Positions 4,556 through 7,159 of a DNA stretch of 7,159 nt are shown in pieces (the stretch's first letter is position 1; each line of letters starts with the position of its first letter). The translations under genes and the position numbers were made by a program. The stretch covers positions 1 through 7,159 of the forward strand of contig PWJP01000001.1 of NCBI GenBank assembly GCA_003559985.1, read 5' to 3'. The notes beneath the pieces are model-generated. The model saw nothing but the letters and a program-made list of their open reading frames with translations. It was not told the DNA's origin and searched no databases. Origin of the DNA: Saprospirales bacterium. Its GTDB lineage: Bacteria; Bacteroidota; Bacteroidia; Chitinophagales; Saprospiraceae.

Positions 4556-6721
4556 ATGCACATTCCGGAACGATATCTCGTAACTTCAGCCCTACCCTAC
4601 GCCAACGGGCCTTTGCATGTGGGGCATTTGGCGGGAGCCTATCTCCCTGCCGATGTCTATGTGCGCTTTTTGAGACTGATGGGGAAAGATGTGCTCTTTG
4701 TCTGCGGCTCAGATGAACACGGTGCCGCCATCACACTCAAAGCTCGCAAGGAGGGAATCAGCCCACGGGAGATTGTGGACAAATACCACAGCCAGTTTGC
4801 CGAAACTTTTGAAAAAATCGGAATGTCCTTCGACATTTATCACCGCACTTCCTCAGAGCTGCACCACCGCACTTCTGCCGACTTTTTTAAAACACTCTAC
4901 GAAAAAGGAGAGCTTACGGAGCGGGAGAGCGAACAGTACTACGACAGCGAAGCAGGTCAGTTTCTCGCGGACCGATACATAAAAGGAGAGTGCCCAAAAT
5001 GTAGTTTTGACGAGGCTTATGGCGATCAGTGCGAAAACTGCGGGGCCACTCTCAGCCCCACCGACCTTATCAATCCGGTTTCTACCCTCACAGATTCCAC
5101 GCCCGTTCTCAAGAAGACGCGCCACTGGTACCTGCCACTCGACAAATACGAAGACTGGCTAAGGGCCTATATTTCGGAGGGGGAATTAGACGGAAAAGAA
5201 CACCACGACCCGAGCTTGTGGAAAAACCATGTATTGGGTCAGTGTAAATCCTGGATTGACGGAGGGCTTGAACCCAGGGCAATGACCCGCGACCTAGACT
5301 GGGGCGTGGGTGTGCCGGCCGAAATCCCCGGTTCCGAAGGCAAAAAACTCTACGTCTGGCTGGACGCTCCCATCGGTTATATTTCCGCCACCCGGCAGTG
5401 GGCGATAAACCGGGCGAAAAATGAGCCTGAGGCAGATCCCGAAGATTGGAAAAAGTACTGGATGGACGAAAAATCCTGTCTCATCCACTTCATCGGAAAA
5501 GACAACATCGTCTTTCACTGCCTGATATTTCCAGCCATATTGAAGCGCCACGGCGGCTATCTACTACCCCACAATGTCCCGGCCAATCAATTTATGAACC
5601 TGGAGGGAAGAAAGATATCCACTTCCCGAAACTGGGCGGTTTGGATGAAGGATTATCTGGAGCGCTGGGATGGCATGGAGGACTCACTCAGGTATTACTG
5701 TGTAAAAAATATGCCCGAGCAGCGTGACAGTGAGTTTACCTGGAAGGGATTTCAACAGTCTCACAACAACGAGCTGGTCAACAATCTGGCCAATTTTGTC
5801 AACCGCGTTATTGTGCTGACCAATAAATACTACGACGGCGTGGTGCCGGATTTTGATGAAAATACCCTGCTGGAAGGAAACGACGAACTCGGCATGCCCA
5901 GCTACCACGAGGTGGAAATCATGGACCTGTTCGACAGACTGGATTCCCTCTGCGAGTCCCTGCGAAGTTGTGAGTTGCGCAACGCCCTGAAGAAATTCAT
6001 GGAGTTATCCGCATACGGCAACCAGTTCTTGCAAAACCACCAGCCCTGGAAGCTCCAAAAAGAAGACCCCGAGACCGTAAAGGTGATTATGAATGTGGGA
6101 CTGCAAGTGGTCTGTGCGCTTTCTATCGCCATGCACCCCTTTATGCCATTTGGTTCGGCCAAAATCCGGAAAATGCTCAATTTGTCCCCCCTTCGCGAAG
6201 AGGGCGATTTTCTCACGGCTCTGGATCAACTCAGCGAGGGCGAACTACTGCTAAAATCCGGCCATCAAATTGGAAAGGCAGAGCACCTTTTTACCAGAAT
6301 ACCGGATGAAAAAATTGAACGGGAACTGGAACTGTTGCAAAATACCGGAGAAGAAAAACAGGAGAAAAAAGAGCAGGATCGCCCCAAATTAAAGGAGAAC
6401 ATAGATTTTGATTCTTTTGTCAAACTCGACCTCCGAACCGGTACCATTGTAGCCGCTGAAAAAATACCTAAAACCGATAAATTACTCAAACTGGAGGTGG
6501 ACCTGGGTTTTGAAAAAAGGACCATTGTCTCGGGCATTGCGGAGTTGCACGAACCGAAAAAAATAGTGGGTCAAAAAGTGACCGTGGTCGCCAACCTGGC
6601 TCCAAAAAAACTCAGAGGGGTGGAATCCAGGGGAATGATACTGATGGCAGAAGACGACAATGGAAGACTGGAGTTTGTCGCTCCACCTAAGGATTTTGAA
6701 AATGGCTTTGCGGTGGGGTAA
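4556..6721 (+). CDS. metG: Methionyl-tRNA synthetase with C-terminal tRNA-binding domain
   Basis: A cytoplasmic class I aminoacyl-tRNA synthetase of 721 residues that charges tRNA(Met) with methionine using ATP, supplying both initiator and elongator Met-tRNA. The Rossmann core opens with TSALPYANGPLHVGH, where HVGH (21-24) is the HIGH motif. A single zinc knuckle CxxC-x9-CxxC (C146, C149, C159, C162) has the spacing of the E. coli enzyme. The KMSKS loop reads KISTS (353-357) in GRKISTSRNWAVW; Thr replaces the second Lys, which I believe is normal for this branch. The alpha-helical anticodon-binding domain follows (~400-560, with NHQPWK at 494-499). A charged linker (599-614) leads to a Trbp111-type OB-fold tRNA-binding domain (~616-721: FVKLDLRTGTIVAAE, then ESRGMILMAE). 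The length is slightly above E. coli MetG and all parts are present. The ATG at 4556 is the first in frame and sits right behind a plausible promoter. It is divergent from the surface-protein genes. Confidence 0.98.
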   Translation: MHIPERYLVTSALPYANGPLHVGHLAGAYLPADVYVRFLRLMGKDVLFVCGSDEHGAAITLKARKEGISPREIVDKYHSQFAETFEKIGMSFDIYHRTSSELHHRTSADFFKTLYEKGELTERESEQYYDSEAGQFLADRYIKGECPKCSFDEAYGDQCENCGATLSPTDLINPVSTLTDSTPVLKKTRHWYLPLDKYEDWLRAYISEGELDGKEHHDPSLWKNHVLGQCKSWIDGGLEPRAMTRDLDWGVGVPAEIPGSEGKKLYVWLDAPIGYISATRQWAINRAKNEPEADPEDWKKYWMDEKSCLIHFIGKDNIVFHCLIFPAILKRHGGYLLPHNVPANQFMNLEGRKISTSRNWAVWMKDYLERWDGMEDSLRYYCVKNMPEQRDSEFTWKGFQQSHNNELVNNLANFVNRVIVLTNKYYDGVVPDFDENTLLEGNDELGMPSYHEVEIMDLFDRLDSLCESLRSCELRNALKKFMELSAYGNQFLQNHQPWKLQKEDPETVKVIMNVGLQVVCALSIAMHPFMPFGSAKIRKMLNLSPLREEGDFLTALDQLSEGELLLKSGHQIGKAEHLFTRIPDEKIERELELLQNTGEEKQEKKEQDRPKLKENIDFDSFVKLDLRTGTIVAAEKIPKTDKLLKLEVDLGFEKRTIVSGIAELHEPKKIVGQKVTVVANLAPKKLRGVESRGMILMAEDDNGRLEFVAPPKDFENGFAVG

Positions 6722-6807
6722 AAGCCCGGGATTAATATTTTCTCCGTCGATTACATGGGAAAAAGGTATTACACCCCCGGGAATTAATTGAAAAAAGTGC
6801 AATCATG

Positions 6808-6814
6808 AAAGGAG
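6808..6814 (+). promoter_or_regulatory. Shine-Dalgarno-like AAAGGAG that favours the 6823 start
   Basis: AAAGGAG lies 8 nt before the ATG at 6823 and is inside the coding frame if the upstream ATG (6805) is used. Bacteroidota depend little on Shine-Dalgarno pairing, so this is supportive rather than decisive for the start choice. Confidence 0.4.
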
Positions 6815-6822
6815 CCGCCACC

Positions 6823-7159
6823 ATGCGATGGATAGTTTTTACAGCACTGCTGGTCACCGGCCTTTCAGCGGCCTGGTCCATGGAATTGCGCTACAGCAAC
6901 GATTTACTTTGGGGGTACCGGCCACTGCTCTGTTTTATGTCCATTTGGTTAGCCATTGCAGTGTTGCTTTTTCCCAATCCCTTTAAAAATCAAGCCGGTG
7001 CGAGATACTTTTGGTGGCCGATTTTCGGAGGTCTGCTGCTGGCATTTAGTTTTCCGCCCACCTTCCTTCCCGTATTGGCCATGGCCGGATTCGTGCCCAT
7101 TCTCCTGCTTTCCGACCCGGACTTAAAACTCACCAACCGCTTTGGTCAAAGGACGGCAG
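6823..7159 (+). CDS. lnt: Probable apolipoprotein N-acyltransferase, N-terminal part (cut by window edge)
   Basis: The first 112 codons are visible and the frame is open at the right edge. Lnt is the inner-membrane enzyme that adds the third acyl chain to the N-terminal cysteine of lipoproteins. The visible part is strongly hydrophobic: segments at ~2-19, ~34-51 and ~65-96. The last contains GGLLLAFSFPPTFLPVLAMAGFVP, which resembles the first conserved block of Lnt (small residues, then an FPP motif, then a 'GFVPLL'-like segment). The catalytic nitrilase domain (Glu-Lys-Cys) would lie outside the window, so identification rests on this block alone. An in-frame ATG at 6805 adds six residues; 6823 is preferred because of the AAAGGAG 8 nt upstream and because the hydrophobic helix then starts at once. 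It follows metG by about 100 bp on the same strand with no clear terminator between them, so co-transcription is possible. Another polytopic membrane protein cannot be excluded. Confidence 0.7.
   Translation, partial: MRWIVFTALLVTGLSAAWSMELRYSNDLLWGYRPLLCFMSIWLAIAVLLFPNPFKNQAGARYFWWPIFGGLLLAFSFPPTFLPVLAMAGFVPILLLSDPDLKLTNRFGQRTA

Noticed and set aside
4357..4563. 68-residue minus-strand open frame between the type A gene and metG
   Set aside because: It overlaps the metG promoter and first codons and the outer part of repeat copy 2, and shows no domain, signal peptide or convincing start context.
6725..6789. Two CCCGGGA(A)TTAAT elements between metG and lnt as a terminator or site
   Set aside because: The matching arms are only 6 bp when inverted, with a ~45-nt loop and no T-run. 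As a short direct repeat it is too brief to interpret.
6811..6825. GCCGCCACCATG, identical to the core of the eukaryotic Kozak consensus, at the lnt start
   Set aside because: The surrounding genes are plainly bacterial and natural in layout. The codons read in frame as Ala-Ala-Thr-Met from the upstream ATG, so this is a chance match, not an engineered or eukaryotic start.
1..7159. CRISPR array, tRNA/rRNA genes, toxin-antitoxin or defence genes
   Set aside because: No regularly spaced short repeats, no RNA-gene signatures, and no protein motifs of such systems on either strand.

Overview
The window comes from a member of the Bacteroidota. Three things point there. Two neighbouring secreted proteins end in the type A and type B sorting domains of the type IX secretion system (T9SS), which is confined to that phylum and close relatives. 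The recognisable promoters have the phylum's TAnnTTTG -7 element. The methionyl-tRNA synthetase has the KISTS form of the KMSKS loop. I cannot name a genus.

Layout. Positions 1-583 hold no intact gene. They contain a leftward promoter near the edge (51-81) and the broken 5' end of a gene (108-212) inside a ~303 bp direct repeat (120-423). Positions 584-2557 (minus) encode a 657-residue T9SS type B protein: N-terminal domain, two copies of a ~165-residue two-module unit, and a CHU_C sorting domain. A clear intrinsic terminator (2576-2611) separates it from the gene transcribed before it, 2618-4165 (minus), a 515-residue cysteine-rich T9SS type A protein. The second copy of the direct repeat (4073-4375) covers the promoter, 5' leader and signal-peptide codons of that gene. 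Divergently, on the plus strand, lie metG (4556-6721, complete methionyl-tRNA synthetase with C-terminal tRNA-binding domain) and the start of a probable lnt (apolipoprotein N-acyltransferase), which runs off the right edge.

The most unusual structure is the repeated promoter/leader/signal-peptide segment. By hand alignment the two copies are about 96% identical over the first ~254 bp. Homology stops at the end of the signal-peptide hydrophobic core, and the left copy reads into a stop codon three codons later. Both copies keep a 17-bp palindrome, CTGCAAAC-W-GTTTGCAG, in the leader and a TAnnTTTG box. This fits a duplicated, truncated paralogue, or a mobile leader shared by several exported proteins. 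I see no transposase, CRISPR array, RNA gene or defence system. The two surface proteins probably belong to the exported/adhesive repertoire, while metG and lnt are housekeeping genes.
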